From Helicobacteraceae bacterium (lineage in GTDB: Bacteria; Campylobacterota; Campylobacteria; Campylobacterales; Helicobacteraceae), in assembly GCA_900766555.1 (NCBI GenBank), contig CAAFVR010000032.1:1-45413 (forward strand): 45,413 bases of DNA, read 5' to 3'. The notes under the pieces are model-generated. The model saw nothing but the letters and a program-made list of their open reading frames with translations, was not told the DNA's origin and ran no database searches. Position numbers and translations under genes: made by a program. Below, in pieces: positions 1 through 8,715 of this stretch. How positions within the stretch are numbered: position 1 is the stretch's first letter; each line of letters starts with the position of its first letter.

Positions 1-200
1 TACTTAGATCTAGAGAAATGCTGTTATTTGCATCTGCGCTTAAGCTTATGCCAATTAATGATATAGCGCTTAGTATTATTAGAGGTTTTGGCGGCTTTTT
101 ATTTTTATTTGCCCCCCCCCCCGCGCGCGCGGAATTTATGTTATTTAATTTTGTATTTTTCATATCAGATCCTGTATTTTGGTCTATTTTAATGTGTTAA
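1..200 (+). CDS. 3' end of an unidentified hydrophobic membrane protein with a C11 tract
   Basis: The reading frame is open to the left edge of the window (first complete codon at position 3) and stops at 198-200, one base before the end of the convergent hemN gene. That tight fit is the main reason for believing it is a real gene end. The visible 66 residues are strongly hydrophobic, with a stretch resembling a transmembrane segment (ALKLMPINDIALSIIRGFGG) followed by a Phe-rich segment. A run of 11 C and then (CG)5 lies inside the frame and encodes Ala-Pro-Pro-Pro-Ala-Arg-Ala. A one-base change in the C run would alter or truncate the last about 25 residues. I do not recognise the family; a small multidrug or EamA-type transporter end is a guess only. 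The true start lies outside the window. Confidence 0.45.
   Translation, partial: LRSREMLLFASALKLMPINDIALSIIRGFGGFLFLFAPPPARAEFMLFNFVFFISDPVFWSILMC
112..131. repeat. C11 homopolymer followed by (CG)5: candidate phase-variation tract
   Basis: Positions 112-122 are eleven consecutive C, and 122-131 alternate C and G. Such a run is exceptional in AT-rich surroundings. Poly-C/G tracts inside coding regions are the classical slipped-strand phase-variation switches of Helicobacter and Campylobacter. Here the tract sits in the plus-strand partial gene. Confidence 0.8.
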
Positions 201-201
201 A

Positions 202-1572
202 TTAAATAGTTTTGCTAAATTTTGTACGATTATTCTGCGCAGATCTGGTATCAAAAACCATAGCAACGTTTCGTATCACAAATTTGCCCGTCTCATTAAC
301 TATTATGCTAGAGTCGCTAATTTCTAAAATATCATCATCTACAAAGGCGCCCAAAGCGCTTAGCTCTGGCTCGAAATGATCGCAAAAATTGATATCAAAT
401 TTATTTTCAATGTCGCTGAAATTTAGCTTAAAATTATTCATTAATTGCATTATTATTTCTTTACGCAAGATATCTTCAAAATCTAGCGCGATGCCTCGCT
501 CAAGCGGTAACATGCCGCTATCAATCGCTTGCTCGTATTTTTCTAAATCTTTAAAATTTTGCGCATAATAATCATAGCCTTCGCCAATTGAAGTTACGCC
601 AATTCCGATAGTTTGAGAAAATCCCTTTGTCGTATAACCTTGAAAATTGCGTCGCAACGTGCCATTTTGCGCGGCATCATATAAGCTATCTGTTTTTTTA
701 GCAAAATGATCCATCCCGATGGCGTAAAAGCCATTTTGCTCTAAGAAATCTAATATGAATTTGAACATCTCAAGCTTTATTATCGGATCTGGGAGGTCTG
801 CTTCTTTAATGCGCGCCATCGTGGCCTTGACCCAGGGGACATGCGCGTAATTAAAAACGGCTAATCGATCTGGATTTAGAGCTAGCGTTTTTTTAAGCGT
901 TTGCTCAAATGAAGCTGTATTTTGAAGCGGCAAGCCATAGATCAAATCAAAATTTATAGAATTAATACCAAAGTCTCGCGCAAGCTTTACGCAATCTTGG
1001 ACTAGCTCAAAGCTCTGTATGCGATTAACGGCCTTTTGTACGCCATCATCAAAGTCTTGCAAGCCAAAACTCAAGCGATTGAACCCGCCATCTTTTAGCA
1101 CTTTCATCTGATCTTTATTAAAAAATCTAGGATCTATTTCGCAGCTAATTTCAGCATCATCTGCAAAATTTGTAAAAGTGCCTCTAATTAGATCTATCAC
1201 TTGTTTTAATTGATTAGCACTAAAATATGTTGGCGTACCGCCGCCAAAATGGAGCTGAACTACGCTTTTATTCACATTTAGTGCATTTTTTAGTAAATCT
1301 AGCTCTTTTTTGAGATAGGTTATATAACGATCCTTTTTTGCATCATTATGAGTATAAATTACATTGCAAGCGCAAAAATAACAGGCGTCTTTGCAAAATG
1401 GCAAATGCACATAAATTGATAGCGGATGCTCTAGCGTGTCGTTATATTGGAGCTTGGAGCTATATTGCTTGGGGCTAAAAGTGGTATTAAATTCAACTGC
1501 AGTTGGATAACTCGTGTATCTTGGGCCAGCTTTGGAATAGCTAGCAATTTTTTTAAAATCAATATTTTTCAT
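202..1572 (-). CDS. hemN: Oxygen-independent coproporphyrinogen III oxidase
   Basis: Radical SAM enzyme that decarboxylates coproporphyrinogen III to protoporphyrinogen IX without oxygen, in the cytoplasm. The N-terminus carries the HemN-type cluster motif CKDACYFCACN (Cys60, Cys64, Cys67 from the chosen start, with the extra Cys69 typical of true HemN), followed by the SAM-binding GGGTPTYF. I start at the ATG at 1572, giving 456 residues, almost exactly the E. coli HemN length. The frame runs 30 codons further upstream, but those residues are Lys-rich, overlap the upstream gene and are not family-like. A purine-rich AAGAGAAGAC precedes the ATG. It lies 23 bases after the DUF2603 gene, the same pairing I recall in H. 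pylori (HP0664-HP0665). Confidence 0.95.
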   Translation of the reverse strand: MKNIDFKKIASYSKAGPRYTSYPTAVEFNTTFSPKQYSSKLQYNDTLEHPLSIYVHLPFCKDACYFCACNVIYTHNDAKKDRYITYLKKELDLLKNALNVNKSVVQLHFGGGTPTYFSANQLKQVIDLIRGTFTNFADDAEISCEIDPRFFNKDQMKVLKDGGFNRLSFGLQDFDDGVQKAVNRIQSFELVQDCVKLARDFGINSINFDLIYGLPLQNTASFEQTLKKTLALNPDRLAVFNYAHVPWVKATMARIKEADLPDPIIKLEMFKFILDFLEQNGFYAIGMDHFAKKTDSLYDAAQNGTLRRNFQGYTTKGFSQTIGIGVTSIGEGYDYYAQNFKDLEKYEQAIDSGMLPLERGIALDFEDILRKEIIMQLMNNFKLNFSDIENKFDINFCDHFEPELSALGAFVDDDILEISDSSIIVNETGKFVIRNVAMVFDTRSAQNNRTKFSKTI

Positions 1573-1595
1573 GTCTTCTCTTAATTTTTTAATTT

Positions 1596-1985
1596 TTAAA
1601 ATAAATTTGGATAATCCTTTTTGATCTTTTTTGTTAACTCTCTTGTATTTATCTTCACCCAAACGCCGTTTTTATCGCGGATTTGGGAGATTTGCTCTTT
1701 TGCAACGCTTAGAACATCATCAAAATCAAGTGGCATTAAACTTATAATGTCGCGCTCAAGCTCAGCTTGCAAGCGCATTTCGTGAGCCCTTTTAATTATC
1801 TTTATCACATCTTTTAATATATGCTGAGGCAAAAGCGCATATTCGTTATTTTCATCATCTTTTAAAAAGCAGACTTCTTCTTTTGAGATGGCGCCATTTT
1901 GCATCGTAATTTGAGCTGTCGTATCATCTAAATATTGCAATTTGCCAAAAATTTTTTCACTAAATAATTCTTTAACATCACTCAT
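1596..1985 (-). CDS. DUF2603 family protein (HP0664-like), function unknown
   Basis: A 129-residue soluble protein resembling the small epsilonproteobacterial DUF2603 family that precedes hemN. It begins SDVKELFSEKIFGKLQYLDD and ends in a basic KKIKKDYPNLF. No catalytic motif is visible. The start at 1985 is preferred because AAAGGG sits a few bases upstream. The ATG 18 bases further up (2003) has no ribosome-binding site and would add only MIQRAK. It follows mfd by 28 bases and precedes hemN by 23, so it is probably cotranscribed with both. A role linked to HemN is suggested only by the conserved neighbourhood. Confidence 0.75.
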   Translation of the reverse strand: MSDVKELFSEKIFGKLQYLDDTTAQITMQNGAISKEEVCFLKDDENNEYALLPQHILKDVIKIIKRAHEMRLQAELERDIISLMPLDFDDVLSVAKEQISQIRDKNGVWVKINTRELTKKIKKDYPNLF

Positions 1986-2013
1986 TTTAGCCCTTTGGAT
2001 CATTTTACAACAT

Positions 2014-5004
2014 TTATTGGAAATCTGGCATCTTGCGCAAGTATTTTAAGATATCGCTAAGTATCAAATCCTCATCTTCACTAACGCTAAAAGCGTGGCT
2101 AGATCCGCTATGATCATTGTAATTTACACTATTTTTAAAGCTCTGGATTTTTATAATGCCCTTTTGGCGACAGAGCAATTTTATTAATACTATTTCCAAA
2201 AAGCGCGCACTATACGGATCTAGCTCGCCAAAGCGATCTTTCATTTCATGCTCGATTTCATAGACTTCGTTTTGATTTTCACAAAAGCTAAGTCGCCTGT
2301 ATAAATCAAGCCGCAACGCATCGCTTGGGATTTTTTCACTATTTAAAAATGCGCTTATTTGCAAATTTAGCTCCACATCATTTTGCACCATATTTTTGCC
2401 GCTTAATTGATGTAATGCATCTTCTAACATTTTGAGATATAGCCCAAAACCCACCCCTTTGATATGCCCACTTTGCGCCTCGCCCAATAAATTGCCGCCG
2501 CCTCGGATCTCTAGATCTTGATTAGCCAAGTTCATGCCAGAACCTAGAAAAGAATTTTTCTCCAATGCTATTAGGCGCTTTTTGGCCTCAGGCGTTAGGC
2601 TCTCTTTGTCATCTATTAAATAATAACAAAAGGCACTTTTATTCCCGCGGCCAACGCGCCCGCGCAACTGGTGCAAATCCGCTAGGCCAAAGCGCCAAGC
2701 ATCATCTACTATAATTGTATTTGCATTTGGCAGATGGATCCCAGATTCCACTATGCTTGTGCAAAGCAATATGTCATATTTTTGCGCGATGAAATCAATC
2801 ATAATATTTTCGCTATCTTTGGCATCAATTTGGGAATGCAAAATCGCAATTTTCAAATCGCTAATTAGATCTAGCAACTCGTCTTTTATACGCAAAATAT
2901 CAGCTATTAAATTATGTACATAAATCACTTGGCCCGCGCGCCTTTTCTCGCGCAAAATGGCTTCTTTCAAAAGAGATGGCGTTTTTTCTTTCACAAATGT
3001 TTTGACAGCTTGGCGCTCAAGCGGCGGCGTTAAGATCTGACTGATACTTTTAACTCCACTTAGAGCCATATTTAGCGTGCGCGGTATTGGCGTAGCGCTC
3101 ATGCTTAATAAATGCACGCTAGCGCAAAGCTCTTTTATGGATTCTTTTTGTTTCACGCCAAAGCGATGTTCTTCATCAACTACAATTAGCCCTAATTTTT
3201 TGAACTTCGCATTCAAAATCGCATGCGTGGCTACGACCACATCCAATTGGCCACTTTCTAGATCTTCTAAAAGTTTTTTTCTATCTTTTATTTTTATAAA
3301 TCTATCAAGCCTTGCGACTTTAAAGCCCTTTAGGCGCTTTTGTATGCTTATAAAATGCTGCATGCAAAGTAGCGTTGTAGGCACAATCAAAGCGCATTGA
3401 AAGCCATTTTTAAGCGCCACAAACATGGCATTTAGTGCGACTTCTGTTTTGCCAAAGCCCACATCGCCAGATAAAAAACGATCCATCACTTTAGAGCTTT
3501 TAAAATCATTAAAAATATCTTCAATGGAGCGCTTTTGATCTTGCGTTAGCACAAATCCCGCTTCATTTTGAAAGCCCAAAACATCGCTTTCATTTATTAC
3601 AAATTTATTACCAAGTAACAAATCGCGCTTTGCTGCTAGATCCACTATCCCTTGAGCTATGGCAAAAAGATGATCCCTTAAGCGCTCTTTTAGGCGCATA
3701 AATGAGCCCTTGCCCAATCTATCAAGTGCGGGTGGCGCATCAGCGATATAGCGCGTAATTTTATGCAAAGCCGTAACTGGTATTAATAAAGCATCATTAT
3801 GCAAATATCCAAGACTTATAAAATCACTTGTAATGCCCAAAATCTTTTTTGTAACAATGCCATTAAATAGTCCAACGCCATAGTCGCTGTGGACAATGTA
3901 TTCTCCGATATTTAGCTCATTTATGGCCAAGCGAACGCGGGGCCTTGGGCGCTGTTTTGCAAAATTATTTAGAGATAAAATTACAAAATTTTCGCCCTCT
4001 AAATTTACTACCAGATCTGATGTGATAATCTCAATTTCTCCTGGGAAATCAAGGCTTAGATCTCTAAATTCCTTTGCGCTAAGCTCACTTGGGGCCAAAA
4101 GTGTGACTTTCTTTTGCTCGCTTTTTAAGCGCATAAAATCTAGCAATTTTGGCCTGGGAATATTTAGTGATTTTGTATGTTTTGCCTGCAGCATGGGCAA
4201 TGCATTAAAATGCGCTAGCTCATAATCTAAGCTATTTTTAATATAACTAAGTGCATTTGGGCTGATAAATGCATTTGTTAAATCTAGCTCTTCAATCAGA
4301 TCTAGCTCTTTTAAAAACCAAAGCCCAAAGCCCGCTAGATCCGCTTGGAGCGAGTCAATTTGCGCTTCTTGCACGGCTTTATTTAATAAGTCATATTCCA
4401 ATTCGCTTAAATTAAATAGCGCTGGCGGGATTATAAGCTCTAATAAATCCGTTGGTTTGGACTTTTGCGTTTCTAAATCGAGCTCGCGTATATCCTCGCA
4501 AATCACATCAAAAAAGCTTAGGCGATATGCGCATATTTTTTCATCATTCATAAAGCAAATATCTAAAATATCGCCGCGAATGCTGGCCTCTCCGGGAAGT
4601 TCTACTATTTCAACTATTTCATAGCCCATTAAAACAAGGCGCGATTTTATGGCATTAAAATCATGCGGATCATCTTTGCTAAGATGCAGCCCTTCTAGAA
4701 GTCGCCTTTTTGGAAATGGATAAAGCAGGCTTGAAATTGGCGCTATCAAAAGCGGATTTTTCGCCCTATAAAAAGAACCTATTGCGCTAAGTAATAAATG
4801 AAATTCATGGCTAAAACTTTTAATATCATCCATATATCTGGCGCGAAAATCTGGCAAGACTATTGGCGTTTTGTCTCTATTCTTATTTTTATTTTGTTGT
4901 AGAAATTTTGCCGTATGGAGCGCTAAAAGGGCTTCTTTGTCATCTTCTACAATTATAATTTGCGCATTTTTAGAGCCTAAAAGCTCATAAATGGCTGCAT
5001 CCAT
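2014..5004 (-). CDS. mfd: Transcription-repair coupling factor Mfd
   Basis: An ATP-dependent translocase that removes RNA polymerase stalled at DNA lesions and recruits UvrA. At 996 residues it is shorter than E. coli Mfd (about 1148) but close to the Helicobacter protein. The order is: UvrB-like N-terminal region; RNA polymerase-interacting/CarD-like region (GEYIVHSDYGVGLFNGIV); superfamily 2 helicase core with Walker A GDVGFGKTEVA, Walker B VVDEEHRFG and motif III MSATPIPRTL; the second RecA domain with QLRGRVGRG; and the C-terminal TRCF domain. Its ATG overlaps the ccmA stop by one base (TAATG), so the two are translationally coupled. Placement directly after ccmA is the H. pylori arrangement. 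Confidence 0.97.
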   Translation of the reverse strand: MDAAIYELLGSKNAQIIIVEDDKEALLALHTAKFLQQNKNKNRDKTPIVLPDFRARYMDDIKSFSHEFHLLLSAIGSFYRAKNPLLIAPISSLLYPFPKRRLLEGLHLSKDDPHDFNAIKSRLVLMGYEIVEIVELPGEASIRGDILDICFMNDEKICAYRLSFFDVICEDIRELDLETQKSKPTDLLELIIPPALFNLSELEYDLLNKAVQEAQIDSLQADLAGFGLWFLKELDLIEELDLTNAFISPNALSYIKNSLDYELAHFNALPMLQAKHTKSLNIPRPKLLDFMRLKSEQKKVTLLAPSELSAKEFRDLSLDFPGEIEIITSDLVVNLEGENFVILSLNNFAKQRPRPRVRLAINELNIGEYIVHSDYGVGLFNGIVTKKILGITSDFISLGYLHNDALLIPVTALHKITRYIADAPPALDRLGKGSFMRLKERLRDHLFAIAQGIVDLAAKRDLLLGNKFVINESDVLGFQNEAGFVLTQDQKRSIEDIFNDFKSSKVMDRFLSGDVGFGKTEVALNAMFVALKNGFQCALIVPTTLLCMQHFISIQKRLKGFKVARLDRFIKIKDRKKLLEDLESGQLDVVVATHAILNAKFKKLGLIVVDEEHRFGVKQKESIKELCASVHLLSMSATPIPRTLNMALSGVKSISQILTPPLERQAVKTFVKEKTPSLLKEAILREKRRAGQVIYVHNLIADILRIKDELLDLISDLKIAILHSQIDAKDSENIMIDFIAQKYDILLCTSIVESGIHLPNANTIIVDDAWRFGLADLHQLRGRVGRGNKSAFCYYLIDDKESLTPEAKKRLIALEKNSFLGSGMNLANQDLEIRGGGNLLGEAQSGHIKGVGFGLYLKMLEDALHQLSGKNMVQNDVELNLQISAFLNSEKIPSDALRLDLYRRLSFCENQNEVYEIEHEMKDRFGELDPYSARFLEIVLIKLLCRQKGIIKIQSFKNSVNYNDHSGSSHAFSVSEDEDLILSDILKYLRKMPDFQ

Positions 5005-5378
5005 TAAGACTCTTGGTTTAGCAGATCTTTTAAATGCATTTGGCTCTGCCCTTCAAAAATACCGCCATTTTCTATAACAAATTCTGGCGTAAAGACAGAT
5101 CCGTTAATTTGCCCGCCAGATAAAATATTTATCACTTGAGAATTTACTTCCCCAATGAAATGCCCCTGCACTACTAATTTTTGCGCATTTATTTTGCCGG
5201 AGACCTTGCCGCCCTTGCCAATTGTAATGCTATGTTTTGCATCTATATCGCCCTGCACTTTGCCCTCGATAAATAAATGACAATCGCTTTGGATATCGCC
5301 TTTTATGATCGTATCTTTGGCTATGACGCTTATTGTGGAGCTAGAATCTTGTTTATCAGATTTATTAAAGAATCCCAT
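5004..5378 (-). CDS. ccmA: Bactofilin CcmA, cell-shape protein
   Basis: A 124-residue bactofilin that polymerises into filaments without nucleotide and scaffolds helical cell curvature in Helicobacter. The body is a repetitive, glycine-punctuated beta-helix (KDTIIKGDIQSD, then EGKVQGDIDAKHSITIG, then GGKVSGKINAQKLVVQG), with a short polar N-terminus and a C-terminal tail that is probably disordered. A strong ribosome-binding site (AAAGGAAGG) precedes the ATG at 5378. The first 49 bases lie inside the 3' end of csd1 in another frame. In H. pylori, CcmA works with the Csd1/Csd2 endopeptidases encoded just upstream, and the same layout appears here. Confidence 0.93.
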   Translation of the reverse strand: MGFFNKSDKQDSSSTISVIAKDTIIKGDIQSDCHLFIEGKVQGDIDAKHSITIGKGGKVSGKINAQKLVVQGHFIGEVNSQVINILSGGQINGSVFTPEFVIENGGIFEGQSQMHLKDLLNQES

Positions 5379-6217
5379 GAAACCTTCCTTTCTTTGATGA
5401 AAATGCCATCATAATTGCGTAAATTCCAAGCTATGAAATTCTTCGGATCTAATGGCGTGTTTAAAAATCTAACCTCATAATGCAAATGCGGCGCGGTTGA
5501 AATCCCGGTATTTCCGCTATAGGCTATTATTTGGCCCTTTTTTACAAATTCTCCATAGCGCACTTTTATGGAATTTAAATGCGCATAATAAGTCTTAAAT
5601 CCAAATGCATGCGTTAATTTCACAAAGCCGCCATAACCTTTATTTTGCCCCATTGAAGCAAAATCTACAACTCCATCAGCAGTGGCAAAAACGGGCGAAT
5701 TTAACTTTACAGAAAAGTCAATCCCCGTATGAAAATGCACAAAATGCAAGATCGGATGTATGCGCTTGCCAAATGGCGCAGAAATGCGCACAAATTGCTT
5801 TAGCGGAAAGCCATTTGGTAGCAATTTCATAACAAAAGCCTTTTGTGCGCCATCTAGTTTGGATAAATTTATGCGATCAAAAAGCTCGGCATCTTGACCT
5901 AGGCTTTGGCCAATTTTATTTTCAAAATCTAGTATTTTGCTATCTATTTGACTTATGCTTTCTTGGCTTTGATTTAGCCTTTTTGTTATATTTTGGTGCT
6001 GCTCTAGCGTTTTTGCAAGCCTATTTTGCAAGAAATTTAGATCATTTTTTAGATTTCTGTATTCGATAATTGAGGCTATAAAACTAATTGCTATAAAGCT
6101 AGCAAAACTAGCAAATGCAATTGCTATAAATATTATGATCTCGCGCCAAAATGAGCTGATATATAGGCCAATTGCGCGCTGCTTGGCAAAAAGATATATA
6201 AATATGCTATTTTTCAT
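5330..6217 (-). CDS. csd1: Csd1-like M23 (LytM) peptidoglycan endopeptidase, catalytically intact
   Basis: A 295-residue membrane-anchored D,D-endopeptidase that trims peptidoglycan crosslinks to generate helical shape. Order: N-terminal transmembrane segment at about residues 27-51, coiled coil at about 52-110, LytM domain at about 145-255. The zinc site looks complete: H163xxxD167 in HFHTGIDF, H223 in YYAHLN, and H244-x-H246 in PHLHYEV. It is followed 1 base after csd2 and overlaps ccmA by 49 bases. The pairing with a degenerate paralogue next door matches the Csd1:Csd2 heterodimer known from H. pylori, which is the reason for naming this one csd1. Confidence 0.9.
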   Translation of the reverse strand: MKNSIFIYLFAKQRAIGLYISSFWREIIIFIAIAFASFASFIAISFIASIIEYRNLKNDLNFLQNRLAKTLEQHQNITKRLNQSQESISQIDSKILDFENKIGQSLGQDAELFDRINLSKLDGAQKAFVMKLLPNGFPLKQFVRISAPFGKRIHPILHFVHFHTGIDFSVKLNSPVFATADGVVDFASMGQNKGYGGFVKLTHAFGFKTYYAHLNSIKVRYGEFVKKGQIIAYSGNTGISTAPHLHYEVRFLNTPLDPKNFIAWNLRNYDGIFIKERKVSWDSLINLINKILAPQ

Positions 6218-6218
6218 T

Positions 6219-7052
6219 TTATTTCTCTTTTTTTAGGGCATCTTTTAAATTTACCAAATCGCCAACTAGCCAGAATAGACTATCCCAGGCAATTTTATCT
6301 GAGAAGATCTGATTGAAATTATCTAAATTTAGCCCCAAATAATGCCTAGCATTTAATGCGCGCTGCAAAAATCGAACTTGATATATCAAATTGCTGCCAA
6401 AACGATTTGTATCGGCAATATGCGCACCCTTTTTTACCACCTCGCCCTCTTTTACATAAAAATTCCCAAGCCCAGAATAAAATGTGCTAAAGCCAAAGCC
6501 ATGCGAAATTACAAGATATGTGCCTAGATCCTTTTGGCCGCGCACTTTGAGCTCAACTACGCCAGAAGCCGTGGCAAAAACTGGCGTTTTTGGACCATTG
6601 CTAAAGCTAAGCGCTTGCTTTTTATTAATCACATAATTTTGCACATTTTTATAGCTTTTTATCGGATCTATGCTTGGGAGAAAGGCCAAAAGGAGCTCTT
6701 TTTCTTGGGTTGAAATATTTTTTAAATTAACAGATTCTTGGCTTAGATCTTCGCGATTTTCCTGCGTTTGCACTATCTGCTCTAGATCTGATATTTCTTG
6801 AGTTATTTTTAAGATCTGACTATTATTTTTACTCAAACTCGCCCTTAATGCGGCATTTTCGCGCAATAAATTTCTTAAATCATCTTGCGTGGCTAGCTTT
6901 TTATCAAGCTCATTTTGGAGTAATTTAAACATAAAAAATGAGCCAGCCAAAAAAGCGCCAAAAATGAAAATAAATAAAATAAAGCTAAGCAATCGCTTTT
7001 GTGATAGCTCTATAAAATGACTTTTATTATTAAATATTACATTTAAGCGCAT
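6219..7052 (-). CDS. csd2: Csd2-like LytM-domain protein lacking catalytic residues
   Basis: A 277-residue inner-membrane protein: transmembrane segment at about 21-44, coiled coil at about 46-105, LytM fold at about 150-230. The sheet framework is recognisable (TPVFATASGVVELK, VKEGEVVKKG), but the zinc ligands are gone. There is no HxxxD, and the HxH of active enzymes is replaced by LIYQVRF. It therefore probably acts as a structural partner of Csd1 rather than a peptidase, as established for H. pylori Csd2. I use the ATG at 7052; a TTG one codon earlier is possible. It begins 5 bases after the folC stop. Confidence 0.87.
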   Translation of the reverse strand: MRLNVIFNNKSHFIELSQKRLLSFILFIFIFGAFLAGSFFMFKLLQNELDKKLATQDDLRNLLRENAALRASLSKNNSQILKITQEISDLEQIVQTQENREDLSQESVNLKNISTQEKELLLAFLPSIDPIKSYKNVQNYVINKKQALSFSNGPKTPVFATASGVVELKVRGQKDLGTYLVISHGFGFSTFYSGLGNFYVKEGEVVKKGAHIADTNRFGSNLIYQVRFLQRALNARHYLGLNLDNFNQIFSDKIAWDSLFWLVGDLVNLKDALKKEK

Positions 7053-7057
7053 CAATT

Positions 7058-8179
7058 CTAATATCTACTGAAAATTTCTGCCACTTTAAAGCTGCCAAAA
7101 ACTAAGTAATTTTCGCTATTTACTAGGCTTTCTTTTCTAAAATCAGCAAATGGTATTTCAAGCTCTTTTAAAATGCCACAAAGTATTGATTTTTGCACAA
7201 TTCGCGGCGAAAAAATGGGCAAAATTAGCACTTCTTTTAGGTAATTTTTAAAAATTAGCAAGATGCTTTTTATATCTTTATTTTTATATGAATTATAAAT
7301 TAGCGTAAATTTATTATCTCCAAAGCGGGCCAAAAAGGCGCTCAAAACTGCTTTTGCGGCATCTGCATTATGGCCTACATCTATAATAATATTTGGCGCA
7401 AAACTATGAAATCGCCCAAATAAATCAAGCTCTACTTCATCTTTATTTCTGTCGCCCTTAAGTCCCAAAAGATTAATAGCATATCTTGCTGTGCTTAAAT
7501 TTGTATCTAGAAAATTAACGTTTTTGTCATCTTCTAGCACATGCAGATCCGATCTAGCGCCCGCTATTTCTTTTGCGATCTGAATTGTTGCTTTATATTG
7601 CTGTGGCGCTAAGATGGCTGTTTTGCCCATTGCTCTTAGCTTTGTTTTTGCGATATCTTCGATCTTGTGGCCTAGTAGATCCGTATGATCAAAGCTAATG
7701 CTTGTAAAAATGCTTAAATCATAATCTATGCAATTTGTGGCATCAAATTCGCCGCCACATCCGGCCTCCATGACTAAATATTCGCATCCATTTGAAAGCA
7801 CAAGAGCTAAAAATGTGGCATATTCAAAAAAGCTAGCCTCTTTTATGCCGTCTAGTTTTTGTAAAAATTGATGCGCATCCTCGCATTCTTCAAAACTTAA
7901 TATCTTGCCATTTTTATAAAAGCGCTCATTAAAGCTATATAAATGCGGACTTGTGAAATGAAACACACTTTTATTATTTGCTAATAATAATTTTGTGATA
8001 TAGCGCCCAGTTGAACCCTTACCATTTGTGCCCAAAACATGTATTTTAATGCGATTTAGCGGGATATGCTCTTTTATTTTATCCCATATTCTAAATGCGC
8101 GTTCTTTGTCAAAGGGCGCTTTATTGATCTTTGTATCAATCTCAAGACCTTTGGAATTCATATAATCTATGAGCTGCAA
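7058..8179 (-). CDS. folC: Folylpolyglutamate/dihydrofolate synthase
   Basis: ATP-dependent Mur-ligase-family enzyme that joins dihydropteroate and glutamate and/or extends the folate polyglutamate tail. 373 residues. The P-loop is VLGTNGKGSTGRYI, and the central-domain motif EAGCGGEFDATNC and the C-terminal domain (IIIDVGHNADAA) are present. The start is a TTG at 8179 with AGGA six bases upstream. The first internal ATG (8161) would drop the opening residues of the family's N-terminal helix. It lies 14 bases after lptE. Together with folP at 32399 the window holds two folate-pathway genes. Confidence 0.92.
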   Translation of the reverse strand: MQLIDYMNSKGLEIDTKINKAPFDKERAFRIWDKIKEHIPLNRIKIHVLGTNGKGSTGRYITKLLLANNKSVFHFTSPHLYSFNERFYKNGKILSFEECEDAHQFLQKLDGIKEASFFEYATFLALVLSNGCEYLVMEAGCGGEFDATNCIDYDLSIFTSISFDHTDLLGHKIEDIAKTKLRAMGKTAILAPQQYKATIQIAKEIAGARSDLHVLEDDKNVNFLDTNLSTARYAINLLGLKGDRNKDEVELDLFGRFHSFAPNIIIDVGHNADAAKAVLSAFLARFGDNKFTLIYNSYKNKDIKSILLIFKNYLKEVLILPIFSPRIVQKSILCGILKELEIPFADFRKESLVNSENYLVFGSFKVAEIFSRY

Positions 8180-8193
8180 AATAATTCCTGATC

Positions 8194-8715
8194 CTATAAT
8201 TGCGCTTCTTGCGGCGCTTTAGTGAAAGCTATTTGAGATAGAAATTTATCTACAGATTGGCTCATCGCTTCATAAATGGCATTTTTGCGATTTTTATATG
8301 TAATTAGCGGATTTTGAATATTAACTGGATAGTCAAAATAGCTTGAATTATTAAAAATGCGCTCTAAGCCATCTTTTGTTTTATAGCTAAAAGATAGGCC
8401 AACTTGCGCGCGATAAAATGTGCTAAGGCCCGAATCATTTGTAGCTATCGAGCTGTCACTTATTTGTATTATTTTGACGCGCAGCGTTGATGTAGCCTCT
8501 TTTTCATCTACAACTTGGAGCTGCAAGCGCGAAAGTAAACTTTCATTTAGCAGATCTTTTAGTTCAACGCTACTTTCTAGATCCGATATATTCTGCGCAT
8601 TTATGTCCAAAATCACATGCACGCGATCCCCTAGCGCATTTTTAGCATATGAGCTAAGCGGCGCATAACCACATGCACTAAGCAAAAGCGAAAAAATAAC
8701 TAGCGCTACTTTCAT
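8194..8715 (-). CDS. lptE: LPS-assembly lipoprotein LptE
   Basis: A 173-residue outer-membrane lipoprotein that plugs the LptD barrel during lipopolysaccharide export. The lipoprotein signal ends in LLLSACG with the lipidated Cys at residue 15. The rest shows alternating strands and helices like LptE (a region RVHVILDINAQNISDLESSV, then YRAQVGLSFSYKT) and no enzyme motif. It overlaps leuS by four bases (ATGA). The position between leuS and folC corresponds to H. pylori HP1546. Family assignment rests on the lipobox, size and position, since LptE sequences are poorly conserved. Confidence 0.75.
   Translation of the reverse strand: MKVALVIFSLLLSACGYAPLSSYAKNALGDRVHVILDINAQNISDLESSVELKDLLNESLLSRLQLQVVDEKEATSTLRVKIIQISDSSIATNDSGLSTFYRAQVGLSFSYKTKDGLERIFNNSSYFDYPVNIQNPLITYKNRKNAIYEAMSQSVDKFLSQIAFTKAPQEAQL

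Noticed and set aside
1573..1662. Longer hemN start 30 codons upstream
   Set aside because: Lys-rich extension overlapping the DUF2603 gene; the ATG at 1572 gives the normal family length.
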